Origin: Halobaculum saliterrae
GTDB taxonomy: Archaea; Halobacteriota; Halobacteria; Halobacteriales; Haloferacaceae
Reading direction: 5' to 3'
DNA: 64,000 nt
NCBI RefSeq assembly: GCF_009831625.1
Contig: NZ_WUUS01000008.1
Span: 124,001 to 188,000 of the forward strand
Shown: positions 1 through 9,129 of the stretch, piece by piece
Layout of the letters: the number at the start of each line of letters is the position of its first letter
How positions within the stretch are numbered: position 1 is the stretch's first letter
Position numbers and translations under genes: made by a program
Notes under the pieces: model-generated
The model's database searches: none
What the model saw: only the letters and a program-made list of their open reading frames with translations
What the model was told of the DNA's origin: nothing

Positions 1-1197
1 CTCGGCGGCGCGGCTGGGTCGCTGTTCGGCGGCCAGCCGACCGGGTCGCCGGCGGAGATATCGCCGCCGTTCCCGTTCTCCTCGCTCGTGCTCGCGTTCG
101 CGTTTCTCGTGCCGATGAACTTCGTCATCCAGGCGTACGGGTCGACGATCCTCAACGAGCGGATCAACCGACGGGGCGAGCTGCTGCTCGTCGCGCCGCT
201 GTCGCGGACCGACATCGTCGCGGGCAAGACGCTCCCGTACGCCGGGATCGCGCTCGCGGCGACGACGATCATCGCCGTCGCCGTCGGGGGCGGGCCCCTC
301 TCGGTGGCGGCGGTGTTCCCGATCGCGCTCGTGTTCCTCGCGGCAACGTTCGTCGGCGCGATGTTCGCGCGGTCGTTCAAGGAGCTCACCTTCGTCACGG
401 TCACGGTCTCGGTGGCGCTGACGACGTACGCGTTCGTTCCCGCGATCTTCGCGACCGTGACGCCCGTCGCGCTCATCTCGCCGCTCACGCTCGTCGTCCG
501 CGACCTGCAGGGCGAGGCGGTGTCGATCGCGGAGTACCTGTTCTCGACGGGGCCGTTCTACCTCGTCGCGGGCACCCTGTTCGCCATGGGGGTCGGCGTC
601 TACCGCGAGGAGGACATGTTCACCCAGCGGGCGGTGCCGCTGAAGTTCCTCGACGCGCTCGCGGTGCACCTGCACCGCCCCCGCGACGTGGCGCTGCTTG
701 CGGCGCTGTCGATCCCGTTCGTGTTCGTCGCCGAGCTGCTCGGGATCGCCGTGTTGTTCGCGCTCCCGGAGGGCGCCGCGATCGTCGCGCTGCTCGTCGT
801 CGTCGCGGTCGTCGAGGAGGTCGCGAAGGGCGTCGGCGTGTACGCCGGGTTCCACCAGTCGCGCTTCGAGCGCGACCTCCCCACGGCGCTGAAACTGGGC
901 GCGCTGTCGGGCGCGGGCTTCTTCGTCGCGGAGAAGGCGACCGCCGTCGTACAGGTCGTCGGGCTCGGCTCGCTCCCGTTGGGTCAGGCAGCCTTCGGAA
1001 CTTCGGGCGTCGGGTCCGGCCTGGGCCCGGCCGCCGGCCTCGCGCTGTTGGCGCTCCCGCTCGCGCTCCACGTCGTCACGGCGGCGATCGGCGCCGTCGG
1101 CGCGACGCGAGGGCGGCGCGCGTGGGCCGGGACCCTGCTCGTCGCGATGGCGATCCACTTCGGCTACGACCTCACGGTGGTGAGCACCCTTGGATAG
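1..1197 (+). CDS. ABC-2 type transporter permease with C-terminal PrsW-like protease domain (5' partial)
   Basis: The frame is open to base 1, so the true start lies upstream of the window and at least 398 residues are visible. The first half is a polytopic ABC-2 permease: it has an amphipathic stretch with NERINRRGELLLVAPLSRTD, then several hydrophobic segments. From about base 690 the protein changes to a second membrane domain with EEVAKG (near 814-831), FFVAEK (near 919-936), LHVVTA (near 1063-1080) and AIHFGYD (near 1150-1170). This spacing of Glu-Glu, Glu, His and His/Asp in membrane helices resembles PrsW (M82) intramembrane proteases. The next gene, a second permease, overlaps by 8 bases, so the two are probably co-transcribed and form one exporter; the ATPase would be upstream. 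Substrate unknown. The ABC part is solid; protease activity is inferred. Confidence 0.75.
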   Translation, partial: LGGAAGSLFGGQPTGSPAEISPPFPFSSLVLAFAFLVPMNFVIQAYGSTILNERINRRGELLLVAPLSRTDIVAGKTLPYAGIALAATTIIAVAVGGGPLSVAAVFPIALVFLAATFVGAMFARSFKELTFVTVTVSVALTTYAFVPAIFATVTPVALISPLTLVVRDLQGEAVSIAEYLFSTGPFYLVAGTLFAMGVGVYREEDMFTQRAVPLKFLDALAVHLHRPRDVALLAALSIPFVFVAELLGIAVLFALPEGAAIVALLVVVAVVEEVAKGVGVYAGFHQSRFERDLPTALKLGALSGAGFFVAEKATAVVQVVGLGSLPLGQAAFGTSGVGSGLGPAAGLALLALPLALHVVTAAIGAVGATRGRRAWAGTLLVAMAIHFGYDLTVVSTLG

Positions 1198-2356
1198 CGA
1201 TCGCGGGGACGACGCGGGGGACGCTCCCCGGGACGCCCCGAACCCGATCCCGGGAACCGTCGCCGCGGGCGACCGTGCGAACCGGGACCCGCGCTGGACG
1301 ATCGCGAAGCGGGAGCTGGCGTCGTTGCGCTCGGAGAAGACGATCCTGCTGGCGCTGCTGATCCAACTGTTCGTGGCGGCGTTCTCGTCGTTCCTCGTGG
1401 TCGGGCTCGTCTCGCTGTACGATCCCGGCGCCGCGGCGGGCTACTCGGTCGAGACGGCCGTCGCCGGCGACGACGCCGGCGATCTCGCGGCCGCGGTCGG
1501 GGGAACCGACGGGATGGAGGCCCGGCGGTACCCGACCCGGGAAGCCGCCGTCGACGCCTTCTCCGAGGGCCGGGTCGACGCGGCGATGCTGTCGACGGCG
1601 ACCGAGCGCGGCACCGTGGAGGTCCGCGTGCTCGTTCCCGACGGCAACGTCGGGACGACGCTGGTCGTCGTCCGCGCCCGCGAGGCGCTGCGGGCGTTCG
1701 AGCGACTGGAGCGCGACCAGCGCTCCGCCTCGCTGACCGCGGAGACGCTTGAACTGCCGCCGCGGGCCGGCTCGTCGCCGTACTTCGGCTTCACCTACAC
1801 CGTGCTCGTCCCGCTGCTGTTGTTCCTCCCGGTGTTCATCGCCGGCTCGGTGACGGTCGACTCGCTCACCGAGGAACTGGAGCGCGGGACGCTGGAACTG
1901 CTCCGGGTCGCCCCCGTCACGATGACAGACATCGTCGAGGGGAAGCTGCTGGCGGCCGCCGGCCTCGCCCCGATCCAGGCGGCGCTGTGGCTCGCGCTGC
2001 TGTCGGTCAACGGCACCGCCATCGCGCCCTCGCCGAGCGCGCTCGCGACCGTCGCGGGCGTGCTGGGGCTGCTCGGGCTGACCGCGGGGCTGGCGGCGCT
2101 GGTGACGGCGCTGGGTGCCGCGCTGGCGCTCACCGCGCCCGACAGGCGGGCCGCACAGACCGTGTACTCGCTGGGCGTGCTCGGGCTGTTCGGCGCGGCT
2201 GCGCTGTCGCCCGTGAACCCCGCGAACGTCGCCGCCAAGCTGGCCGTCGGCAGCGCCGACCCGGCGTCGTACCTCGCGGTCGTCGCCGTGCTCGTCGCCG
2301 GCGGCGTCGCCGTCGCGGTCGCACGCGTCGGGGTCTCCCGCTACGGCCCGGCCTGA
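1190..2356 (+). CDS. ABC-2 type transporter permease
   Basis: 388 residues. The hydrophilic N-terminus leads into RWTIAKRELASLRSEKT, a typical ABC-2 amphipathic entry, followed by a membrane helix. A roughly 120-residue extracellular loop comes next, then five or so more hydrophobic segments at the C-terminus. The large loop between helices 1 and 2 is the usual ABC-2/NatB-like arrangement. The motif LTEELERGTLELLRVAPVT is the conserved cytoplasmic coupling segment also present in the preceding permease. The start is TTG at 1190 because an in-frame TGA lies at 1181 and no ATG occurs for a long way. The 8-base overlap with the upstream gene suggests translational coupling. The two permeases likely form the membrane part of one exporter of unknown substrate. 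Confidence 0.8.
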   Translation: MDSDRGDDAGDAPRDAPNPIPGTVAAGDRANRDPRWTIAKRELASLRSEKTILLALLIQLFVAAFSSFLVVGLVSLYDPGAAAGYSVETAVAGDDAGDLAAAVGGTDGMEARRYPTREAAVDAFSEGRVDAAMLSTATERGTVEVRVLVPDGNVGTTLVVVRAREALRAFERLERDQRSASLTAETLELPPRAGSSPYFGFTYTVLVPLLLFLPVFIAGSVTVDSLTEELERGTLELLRVAPVTMTDIVEGKLLAAAGLAPIQAALWLALLSVNGTAIAPSPSALATVAGVLGLLGLTAGLAALVTALGAALALTAPDRRAAQTVYSLGVLGLFGAAALSPVNPANVAAKLAVGSADPASYLAVVAVLVAGGVAVAVARVGVSRYGPA

Positions 2357-2411
2357 ACCGACCGGGCGACCGACCCGATCCGCCGGCGACTCGCCGCCAG
2401 AACGCTCCGTC

Positions 2412-3848
2412 TCAGACCGCGACCACGTCCACGACCGTCTCCTTCCCGCACACGAGGTTGTACGCGCCCTCGTCGTCGTTCCAGAGGATCAGGACGTTCT
2501 CGACCGAGAGGATCGCGCCGTACGGCGCCTCCCTGAGGTCGCGGTTGAGCGACGACTCGCCGGTGAGCACGAGGTAGTGCTCCAGCCGCTCGCTGCCGTC
2601 GCCGACCTTGAACAGCGGGTTCGCGTCGTCGTCGGGCGCGAGGTCGTCCGACAGCTTCACCGCGAGGAGGTTCACCCGGTCGGTGACGTGGTCCTCGGAG
2701 TCGGCCATCCGGTGGTGGCGCTCCGCGCCGGCGACGACCGGGTGGCGGCGCTCGCCGTCCGGACGGAGAATCGCCCACGAGAACTTCACGTCCGTGTTGA
2801 CGTACGTGCCCGGCTCCTCGTCGTAGGCTCGCGCCGCCGCGTCGTCGAGCTTCCGCTGGAACGAGGGAACGGCCAGATCCGGGCGCTCCTCGAAGGACCA
2901 CCCGCGGTCGTCGGGGGCGTCACCGGGCCACAGTCGCAGGTCGGGCGCGTACACGCTCACGTCGCCGTCGGGCGGGGTGAGCGCGCGCTCGACGCGGCGA
3001 AGCTCCGTCGAGGTGTTCAGGTCAGCCGGCGCCAGCAGGACGCACGAGCCGTCATCTGCGAGGGCATCGAGATACCGGGAGGCGACCGCCTCTGGGTCGT
3101 CCAGCTCCGAGATGACGTTGCCGAAGAGGACGAGGTCGACCTCGCCGGCCGTCTCCGGATCGAACGCCTCGCCGGTCTCGCGGTGGACCGAGGTGTGGAA
3201 GTTCGGTCGGGTGTCGTCGAGCACCTCGTCGAGCACGTCCGCGTTCTCGCTCGGTTCGATCGCGTGGTAGTCGACGAGCGCGTCGTCGGGGAGGTAGTCG
3301 TGGAGCGCCAGCGCTGGGCCGCCGGTGCCCGCACCCACGTCGAGCACGCGGAGCGTCCGGGGGAGCAACCCACGGTCGGCGAGCCGGTCGAGGACGTAGC
3401 CGACGGCGGCGTAGAAGTCCGGCTGGTGATAGATCGCGTACGCGAGGGCGGCGTCGGCGTCGTACTCGACGGGTCTGCCGCGGTAGTAGTCCTCCTTCAG
3501 CCGGTCGATCGTCTCCCGGAGCGCGTCGCCGGAGTCGCCCTCGTGCCAGTCGAGGCCGTATCGGTCGAACAGCAGGTCCTCGATCGCCTCGGCGTGGTCG
3601 TCGGGGAACGCCTCCGGCGACCAGCCCGGGGGATCGACCGGCTCCCCGTTCGCGGGGACGAACGTGCCGTCCCCGCGCTCGAACAGTCCCAGATCGAACG
3701 CCTCCTCCCGGAGGGCGGTGCGCACGACCGCCGGATGCGGTCGGTCGGGGAGGTACTCGTACACCTCCTCGGGGTCGATCGGCCGGACGTTCCGGAGGTA
3801 CTTCGCGGTGTCGCGCAGCGCCTCGCGGTCGACGCTCACGGCGACCAC
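2412..3848 (-). CDS. Rsm22-like class I SAM-dependent methyltransferase
   Basis: 478 residues. A helical N-terminal region (KYLRNVRPIDPEEVYEYL) precedes a Rossmann methyltransferase domain with motif I LDVGAGTGGPA at residues 169-179, an acidic strand-2 motif (AIEPSE) and motif IV FGNVISEL at 242-249. The C-terminal part is an OB-like or accessory region. The whole arrangement fits the small-ribosomal-subunit Rsm22 family, which acts on the ribosomal small subunit during assembly. I do not see the CxxC clusters of mitochondrial Rsm22 that bind an iron-sulfur cluster. It stands alone, convergent with the ABC permease gene 55 bases away. A GTG ten bases into the frame is an alternative start. 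Family fairly sure; the methylated target is unknown. Confidence 0.75.
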   Translation of the reverse strand: MVAVSVDREALRDTAKYLRNVRPIDPEEVYEYLPDRPHPAVVRTALREEAFDLGLFERGDGTFVPANGEPVDPPGWSPEAFPDDHAEAIEDLLFDRYGLDWHEGDSGDALRETIDRLKEDYYRGRPVEYDADAALAYAIYHQPDFYAAVGYVLDRLADRGLLPRTLRVLDVGAGTGGPALALHDYLPDDALVDYHAIEPSENADVLDEVLDDTRPNFHTSVHRETGEAFDPETAGEVDLVLFGNVISELDDPEAVASRYLDALADDGSCVLLAPADLNTSTELRRVERALTPPDGDVSVYAPDLRLWPGDAPDDRGWSFEERPDLAVPSFQRKLDDAAARAYDEEPGTYVNTDVKFSWAILRPDGERRHPVVAGAERHHRMADSEDHVTDRVNLLAVKLSDDLAPDDDANPLFKVGDGSERLEHYLVLTGESSLNRDLREAPYGAILSVENVLILWNDDEGAYNLVCGKETVVDVVAV

Positions 3849-4049
3849 CTCGCGGTCGTCGACGACGGGGGCGACAGGGTCGACCGCGGGGGCAGGGGTG
3901 ACAGCTGCGGCAGGGGTGACCGCGGCGACTTCGACGCCGAGGAGCCTCCGCGGGCCGCGTACGGTCGCGGCCGCGGACGCCGGTGCGGCGGGTGACTCAT
4001 TGCTCGCGGCTACTCGGTCGTCGGGGGTAACGGTTCTGTCTCGGTCGCC

Positions 4050-4901
4050 TCAGTCGTCGGGCTCGGACGACGCCGGCGGGTCGGCGGTCCCCTCGGACTC
4101 GTCGCGGTCGGCGCTCCCGTCGGGTCCGTCGCCGTCGGCGTCCACCCTCGACTCGGCGCCGAGCGCGTCGCCGGCGCGCTCGAAGAGGGCCGCGAACTCG
4201 TCGCGGTCTGCGGCCGAGAGCGCCCGCGCCGCCTCCGCGACCGCGTCGGCGCCGTCGAACGTCTCGCGGATGTCGGCGTACACGCGCGGCTCGCCCTCGG
4301 TGACGGTGCGTGCCAGCTCGGAGAGCGGTTCGGAGACTGGCGTGTGGAAGCGCTCGTCCACGTCGCCGGCGGCGAGGGCGTACGCGAGGACGGCGGTGTG
4401 GGCGCCCGTCTGGACCTTCTCCATCGCCTCGTCGTGCTCGCCCGCGGTCGTCTCGAACACCTCGTTCCCGACCGCGGCGAACCGGTCGCGGACGCGCTCG
4501 ACGATCGGTCCCGGTTCGCCGGGGACGTACGCGATGCGACCCGGGCCGCGCGGCGGGGCGAACAGGGGGTGGAAGCTGGCGTACTCGCCGGCGGCGTGCT
4601 CGTCCATCGCGGCCAGCGAGTCGCCCATGACGCCCGACACGTCGACGATCGCCCCGTCGGCGGCGTTGTCCGCGTAGCGGGCGACCGCCTCGCCGACGAC
4701 GGGAATGGGGACCGCCAGGGCGACGCAGTCGAACGGCTCGTCGGTGTCGAGCGGGACGACCCGGCCGTCGACGACCGCCTCGGCGGCGTCCATCGCGGCC
4801 TGCGGGTTCGTGTCCGCGAGGGCGACCCGGTCGACGGCCGGCCTGAGGGTGTGTGCGACCCACCGACCCATCTCGCCCGCGCCGACGACGAGCAGCTTCA
4901 T
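4050..4901 (-). CDS. tyrA: Prephenate/arogenate dehydrogenase
   Basis: 283 residues. It begins directly with a dinucleotide-binding loop, MKLLVVGAGEMGRW (residues 1-14), followed by the acidic ribose-binding position in LADTN. SFHPLFAPPRGP with its conserved His and the helical segment HDEAMEKVQTGAHTAVLAYA match TyrA proteins. The enzyme oxidatively decarboxylates prephenate to 4-hydroxyphenylpyruvate in tyrosine synthesis. The last 40 residues are a low-complexity acidic tail rich in D, G, S and P, probably disordered, with no ACT domain visible. aroA and aroC lie 2-10 kb away on the other strand, so aromatic genes are enriched here without being one operon. Confidence 0.85.
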   Translation of the reverse strand: MKLLVVGAGEMGRWVAHTLRPAVDRVALADTNPQAAMDAAEAVVDGRVVPLDTDEPFDCVALAVPIPVVGEAVARYADNAADGAIVDVSGVMGDSLAAMDEHAAGEYASFHPLFAPPRGPGRIAYVPGEPGPIVERVRDRFAAVGNEVFETTAGEHDEAMEKVQTGAHTAVLAYALAAGDVDERFHTPVSEPLSELARTVTEGEPRVYADIRETFDGADAVAEAARALSAADRDEFAALFERAGDALGAESRVDADGDGPDGSADRDESEGTADPPASSEPDD

Positions 4902-5009
4902 GCCTCCCGCTATCGGTGTGGCGACCGAAAGGGTATCGGTCGGGGCGGCGAGGGCGGCGGGGGAGGTCGCGCCGACGCCGGGCGGGTAAACGGCGTCGGT
5001 CGCCGACCG

Positions 5010-5504
5010 CTACTTCACGGCCGAGATCCGGAACCACTCCGACGGGAGGGTGTCGCCGCCGTGGTCCTCGGCGCCGAGGAGGCGCATCCGCACGTCCGAC
5101 AGCGATACCGGCTCGGCGAACCGAACGCCGACGAGCGTCTCCGCCTCGACCGTCCGCGCCTCGCCGCGGAAGTCGACCGCGCGAACCGTGACGTGGTCCG
5201 TGCCGACGCCGCCCTCGACGACCTCGAAGTGCGCCTCCAGCAACCCGGGTGCGACCTCCGTGATCTCAGCGCCATCGGCGTCCCCGGCGTCGATCTCGAT
5301 GGTGTAGGTTCGAACGCCGTCGGGGGCCTGCTGGCAGACCGCGACGACGGCGGCGGTTCGTTCGTCCGCGTCGCGCGCTGCCGGCTCGTACGCCGGATCG
5401 TCTCCCGACCCGACTGCGTCGTCCGGGTCAGTCACGTCGGCCTCCGGTTCGTCGTCCGCTCCCGGCTCGCGGAACGCGTCGGCGACGCGTTCGAACAGGC
5501 TCAT
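5010..5504 (-). CDS. Hypothetical acidic haloarchaeal protein
   Basis: 164 residues if the start is the ATG at 5504 (MSLFERVADAF). The frame stays open 27 residues further upstream, but that stretch reads like untranslated sequence. An amphipathic N-terminal helix is followed by a strongly acidic linker (about residues 15-50). The rest looks like a beta-rich domain of alternating short strands: AVVAVCQQAPDGVRTYTIEI, EAHFEVVEGG, HVTVRAVDF, LVGVRFAEP. There is one Cys and no recognised catalytic motif. The final segment SEWFRISAVK is compact and probably folded. It lies between tyrA and the M24 peptidase, all on the minus strand but with gaps of about 100 bases. No function assigned. Confidence 0.7.
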   Translation of the reverse strand: MSLFERVADAFREPGADDEPEADVTDPDDAVGSGDDPAYEPAARDADERTAAVVAVCQQAPDGVRTYTIEIDAGDADGAEITEVAPGLLEAHFEVVEGGVGTDHVTVRAVDFRGEARTVEAETLVGVRFAEPVSLSDVRMRLLGAEDHGGDTLPSEWFRISAVK

Positions 5505-5615
5505 GGCCAATGGATTGGCCGCGTCGACCAAAGCCCCGTCGGGGGTCGCTCGCGGGTCGGTCCCCCGTCGAGCGCCGGGGAGCACGGTTCGTCGGCGTGG
5601 TGTACGAGCGGACGA

Positions 5616-6809
5616 TCACTCGACCACCAGCTCCACGGGGTAGTCCGCCGTGAGGTTCTCGTAGCCGTCCTCCGTGACGATCACGATGTCCTCGATGCGA
5701 ACGCCGCCGACCTCGGGGTCGTACAGGCCGGGCTCGACCGTGATCACCTGTCCCGGCTCCAGTTCCTCCCCGCGGGGGTTGAGTCCCGGCCGTTCGTGCA
5801 CGTCGAGGCCGACACCGTGCCCGGTCGAGTGGATGAACCCGGTTTCGGTGTCGGGGTCCGAGCGGAGGGTCGGGTGGCCCGCCTCCTCGTACACGTCGCA
5901 GGCGGCCGCGTGCACCTCGGCGCCGGTGGCGCCCGGCTCGACCGCCTCCAGCGCGGCCGAGAGCGCCTCCTCGGTCAGCTCGAACCACTCGGCGACCGTG
6001 TCGCTCGCCCCGCCCTTCGCGAACGTGCGGGTCATGTCGGAGTGGTACTTGCTCGCCTTCTCGCGCGGGAAGATGTCGACGATGACGCTCTCGCCGGCTT
6101 CGAGGGGTCCCGACCCGCGGTCGTGGGGGTCGGCGGCGTCGGCGCCGCAGGCGACGATCGTCTCGTCGAGCGCGCAGCCGTGTCGGAGGAGGGTGACTTC
6201 GATCTCCTCCTTGACGCGCTCGCTCGTGAGCGGCGTCTCCTCCCCGTCCTCCTCGATCACGAGCGTGCCGTCGTCGGCCACGTCGGCGGCGGCGATCAGG
6301 TCCTCGGCGGCCGCCATCGCGGCCTCGTTGGCGTCGGTCGCCCGGCGGACCGCCTCCAACTCCTCGTCGGTCTTGGTCGCCCTGACCGACTCGACCACGT
6401 CGTCGCGGTCCACCTCGACCGCGATCCCGGCCTCGCGAAGCCCGTCCGCGATCCCGACGGGGAACCGCTCGGGGACGAGCGCCGACTCGACGCCGAGGTC
6501 GGCGAGGAAGTCGGCGTACACGCCGGCGAGGGCGGTCGCGCGTCCCTCCTCGTCGGCGCGGTCGGCGTAGTCGTACGTGGAGAGCCGGGCGACGGTGTCG
6601 GCGTGCGACTCCTTCCTCGCGCGACCGTACTCGAGCCCGGAGACGAGGACCGCGAGTTCCTCGCCGGTGTACGCGGTGAGGAACGGGTCGGGGGCGTCGA
6701 ACCCCGAGAGGTACAGCTGGTTCGAGTCGTCGCTCCCGGCCTCGATGCAGTACGCGTCGGCGTCCGCCGCCGCGAGGCGGTCGTCGAGGGCGTCGAGCGT
6801 GCGTGTCAT
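5616..6809 (-). CDS. M24 family metallopeptidase (Xaa-Pro aminopeptidase/prolidase type)
   Basis: 397 residues with a creatinase-like N-terminal domain (1-140) and a pita-bread catalytic domain. All five metal ligands of M24 enzymes are visible: D245 (VDIFP), D258 (SDMTRTF), H331 ([13 protein letters not shown]), E359 (TVEPGLY) and E373 (GGVRIED). This supports a dinuclear-metal aminopeptidase acting on Xaa-Pro bonds or on dipeptides. The catalytic domain has an insert (about 172-198, rich in D and E) common in halophilic homologues. It is probably cytoplasmic as no signal peptide is seen. Substrate range cannot be told from sequence. Confidence 0.88.
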   Translation of the reverse strand: MTRTLDALDDRLAAADADAYCIEAGSDDSNQLYLSGFDAPDPFLTAYTGEELAVLVSGLEYGRARKESHADTVARLSTYDYADRADEEGRATALAGVYADFLADLGVESALVPERFPVGIADGLREAGIAVEVDRDDVVESVRATKTDEELEAVRRATDANEAAMAAAEDLIAAADVADDGTLVIEEDGEETPLTSERVKEEIEVTLLRHGCALDETIVACGADAADPHDRGSGPLEAGESVIVDIFPREKASKYHSDMTRTFAKGGASDTVAEWFELTEEALSAALEAVEPGATGAEVHAAACDVYEEAGHPTLRSDPDTETGFIHSTGHGVGLDVHERPGLNPRGEELEPGQVITVEPGLYDPEVGGVRIEDIVIVTEDGYENLTADYPVELVVE

Positions 6810-6902
6810 ACCGGACGATGCGGCGACGGACGGGATAGTCGTTTTCGTCGCGGGGAATCGGCCGAGCGAGCCGCGCTCGGATCCGGCGGTCGCCTCCGAC
6901 CG

Positions 6903-7082
6903 TCAGACGATCTCGACTGCAGGTCGCCACGGGTCGCTGATCTCGCCCTTCAGCGCGTACTCGAGCGCCACCCAGATCTCCCCGGCGTCGCGGAGCCGTT
7001 CCACCTCTTCGATGCGCTCGTCGGGAACCAGGCCCCGGTCGAGAAGCTCCTCGAGGAGACGTTCTGCGTGCGTTTCGTCCAT
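6903..7082 (-). CDS. Small hypothetical protein (59 aa)
   Basis: This short frame encodes 59 residues. It begins MDETHAERLLEELLDRG, continues with an acidic helix (ERIEEVERLRDAG), then EIWVALEYALKGE, and ends SDPWRPAVEIV. It looks like two or three amphipathic helices with a charged surface. Evidence that it is real is the ATG at 7082, haloarchaeal codon use with GC-rich third positions, and an AT-rich promoter-like region immediately upstream (7083-7130) that stands out from the 70% GC background. No known motif. It is divergent from aroA. Confidence 0.7.
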   Translation of the reverse strand: MDETHAERLLEELLDRGLVPDERIEEVERLRDAGEIWVALEYALKGEISDPWRPAVEIV

Positions 7083-7132
7083 GTACTAATACTTACTACA
7101 ATAGTTGTATTGTTTTTGCCAAACTAATACGG
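7083..7132. promoter_or_regulatory. AT-rich intergenic control region with repeats
   Basis: About 50 bases between the 59-residue gene and aroA are about 70% AT in a very GC-rich neighbourhood. An inverted repeat TACAA-TAG-TTGTA lies at 7097-7109. The octamer ACTAATAC occurs twice, at 7085-7092 and 7123-7130, flanking it. On the minus strand the inverted repeat is centred about 21 bases before the ATG at 7082, overlapping where a TATA box and start of a leaderless transcript would lie. That placement suggests an operator. The binding protein is unknown. Confidence 0.5.
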
Positions 7133-7244
7133 TGTGACACATGCGCTCGTGAGGCTCCCCGACGAGGGTGGCGGCAGGAGAACACACGCCGCAACGGGTG
7201 TCGCGTTCGGTACACACTTGCCCGGCCGCCCGCATCCCCGGCGT

Positions 7245-8567
7245 ATGGACGCACACGTCTCCCCGTCCCGGATCGCCGGGCGAACGCGCGCCCCGCCGTC
7301 GAAGAGCTACACCCACCGCGCGATCCTCGCGGCCGGCTACGGGTCGGGCACGACCGTCACGGACCCGCTCGACTCCGCGGACCCGCGAGCCACCGGCCGC
7401 GCGGTCGAGGCGTTCGGCGGGGAGGTCGTGTGGACGGGCGAGGGCGATGCGGACGACGGGAGCGAGGGCGGCGCCGGAGCCATCGAGGTCGAGGGGTTCG
7501 GCGGCCGACCCGACACCCCCGACGACGTGATCGACTGCGCGAACTCGGGGACGACGATGCGGCTCGTCACGGCCGCCGCGGGGCTGACCGACGGCCTCGC
7601 GGTTCTCACCGGCGACGGATCGCTTCGTTCGCGTCCCCAGGGGCCGCTCCTCGACGCCGTCGAGTCCCTCGGGGGACGCGCCGAGTCGACCCGACGCAAC
7701 GGACAGGCGCCGCTGGTCGTCGGCGAGGCGATGGCCGGCGGGACGGTCGCCATCCCCGGCGACGTGTCCTCGCAGTTCGTCACCGCCCTGTTGATGGCTG
7801 GCGCGGTCACCGAGGAGGGGATCGAGATCGACCTGAAGACCGAACTCAAGTCCGCGCCGTACGTCGAGATCACGCGCGAGGTGCTCGCCGATTTCGGCGT
7901 CGACACCGAGCGCACGGAGACCGGCTTTCGAGTGCCGGGTGGGCAGTCGTACGGGGCCGACGAGTACGCCGTCCCCGGCGACTTCTCCTCGATGTCGTAC
8001 CTGCTCGCGGCGGGCGCCGTCGCCGCCGCCGACGGCGAGGGGGTCGTCGTCGAGGGCGCCCGTCCGAGCGCGCAGGGCGACTCCGCCATCGTCGACGTGC
8101 TCGACCGGATGGGCGCCGAGATCGACTGGGACCGGGACGCCGGCGAGATCGCCGTCCGCGCGTCGTCGCTCTCGGGCGTCGAGGTCGACGTTGGGGACAC
8201 GCCCGACCTGCTCCCGACGATCGCCGTGTTGGGCGCCGTCGCGGACGGGGAAACGCGGATCGTGAACGCCGAGCACGTCCGCTACAAGGAGACCGACCGC
8301 GTCGCCGCGATGGCCGAGTCGCTGGAGAAGCTGGGCGCCGAAGTGACCGAGAAGCAGGACTCGCTGACGGTCCACGGCGGCGACACCGAACTGTCGGGTG
8401 CGACGGTCCACGGCCGCGGCGACCACCGGCTCGTGATGGCACTGACGGTCGCCGGCCTCGTCGCCGAGGGGGAGACGACCGTCACCGGGGCGGAACACGT
8501 CGACGTGTCGTTCCCGGGCTTCTTCGAGACGATGGCGTCGCTGGGGGCGAGCGTGTCGACGGAGTAG
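7245..8567 (+). CDS. aroA: 3-phosphoshikimate 1-carboxyvinyltransferase (EPSP synthase)
   Basis: 440 residues from the ATG at 7245. The frame is open 37 codons further upstream, but homology-like sequence starts at [12 protein letters not shown]. Family signatures are PSKSYTHR near the N-terminus (shikimate-3-phosphate and phosphate binding), the [10 protein letters not shown] motif, GDVSSQF, and KETDR toward the C-terminus. The enzyme joins shikimate-3-phosphate and phosphoenolpyruvate in the shikimate pathway in the cytoplasm. An acidic insert near residues 65-80 is typical of halophilic adaptation. tyrA upstream and aroC at 14356 act in the same pathway. Confidence 0.92.
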   Translation: MDAHVSPSRIAGRTRAPPSKSYTHRAILAAGYGSGTTVTDPLDSADPRATGRAVEAFGGEVVWTGEGDADDGSEGGAGAIEVEGFGGRPDTPDDVIDCANSGTTMRLVTAAAGLTDGLAVLTGDGSLRSRPQGPLLDAVESLGGRAESTRRNGQAPLVVGEAMAGGTVAIPGDVSSQFVTALLMAGAVTEEGIEIDLKTELKSAPYVEITREVLADFGVDTERTETGFRVPGGQSYGADEYAVPGDFSSMSYLLAAGAVAAADGEGVVVEGARPSAQGDSAIVDVLDRMGAEIDWDRDAGEIAVRASSLSGVEVDVGDTPDLLPTIAVLGAVADGETRIVNAEHVRYKETDRVAAMAESLEKLGAEVTEKQDSLTVHGGDTELSGATVHGRGDHRLVMALTVAGLVAEGETTVTGAEHVDVSFPGFFETMASLGASVSTE

Positions 8568-8655
8568 GGGAGCGGAGCGGGGGCGGACAGCGGCGAACAG
8601 TGGTGAAGAGGGGTGCAACAGCGGTACGGTGAGAGCGGGTCGACGCTCCGCCGAC

Positions 8656-8883
8656 TCACCGAAGCCGACGGAGGACCCGAGAGAGTATCGAGACCGCGGT
8701 TCCGATCCCCGGGACGCGCGAGGAGAGCGCGGCCGCACCGAGAAGGACGAGCCCCTCCGTTCTCCGTCCGCGTGCGAAGGCCATCGCCGCGTCGATCCCC
8801 GTCGATATCATGCTGATCTTGCTGGCCGTGCGTCTGTTGAATCCGACCATGGCTGGAGACGGATCCACGGGCGGTACGGCCAT
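8656..8883 (-). CDS. Small hypothetical membrane-associated protein (75 aa)
   Basis: From the ATG at 8883 it encodes 75 residues: MAVPPVDPSP, then FNRRTASKISMISTGIDAAM, a basic turn (ARGRRTEG), and a hydrophobic Ala/Leu/Val segment (LVLLGAAALSSRVPGIGTAV) ending in a basic tail (RVLRRLR). The pattern of two moderately hydrophobic helices separated by basic residues suggests a small membrane-associated protein. The frame continues upstream for 100 codons, but that part has no protein-like features. A 12-base palindrome lies 17-28 bases before the start. It is convergent with aroA. No known family recognised. Confidence 0.6.
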   Translation of the reverse strand: MAVPPVDPSPAMVGFNRRTASKISMISTGIDAAMAFARGRRTEGLVLLGAAALSSRVPGIGTAVSILSRVLRRLR

Positions 8884-8899
8884 AGGCGTATTCCCGACC

Positions 8900-8911
8900 G
8901 GGTTGCAACCC
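8900..8911. promoter_or_regulatory. 12-base perfect palindrome, possible operator
   Basis: GGGTTGCAACCC is its own reverse complement. It sits 17-28 bases upstream of the ATG of the 75-residue gene at 8883, the spacing at which a regulator would block archaeal transcription initiation. It could equally control the divergent dehydrogenase gene, 219 bases away. The regulator is unknown. Confidence 0.4.
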
Positions 8912-9129
8912 TCGGTATCGTCCACGGATCCGATACGGAGGGGATCAGTAGTCGGGGAGTGAACGACGGAGCGGACGAGGCCAGCAGCCCGTTCGAACGC
9001 CCTCGGTTCCGCCGTGCGACCGTACGGCCTCGGACACGTCTCGACGATCCCCCACCCGGAGGCCGCAGGAGTCGTTCCCCCCTTCCGCCGCCGATGCCGT
9101 TTTCGCCCGGGCGGCCGACTCTCGACGAC

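Noticed and set aside
4344-7127. A 927-codon open frame on the plus strand over tyrA, the unknown protein and the M24 peptidase gene
   Set aside because: It is antisense to three well-supported genes; at nearly 70% GC stop codons are rare in such frames, and its residues (mostly R, V, G, D, H) form no recognisable domain.
8629-9129. N-terminal extension of the iron-dehydrogenase frame
   Set aside because: The residues are Arg/Ser/Pro-rich and unlike any dehydrogenase start; the 75-residue gene lies on the other strand in part of it.
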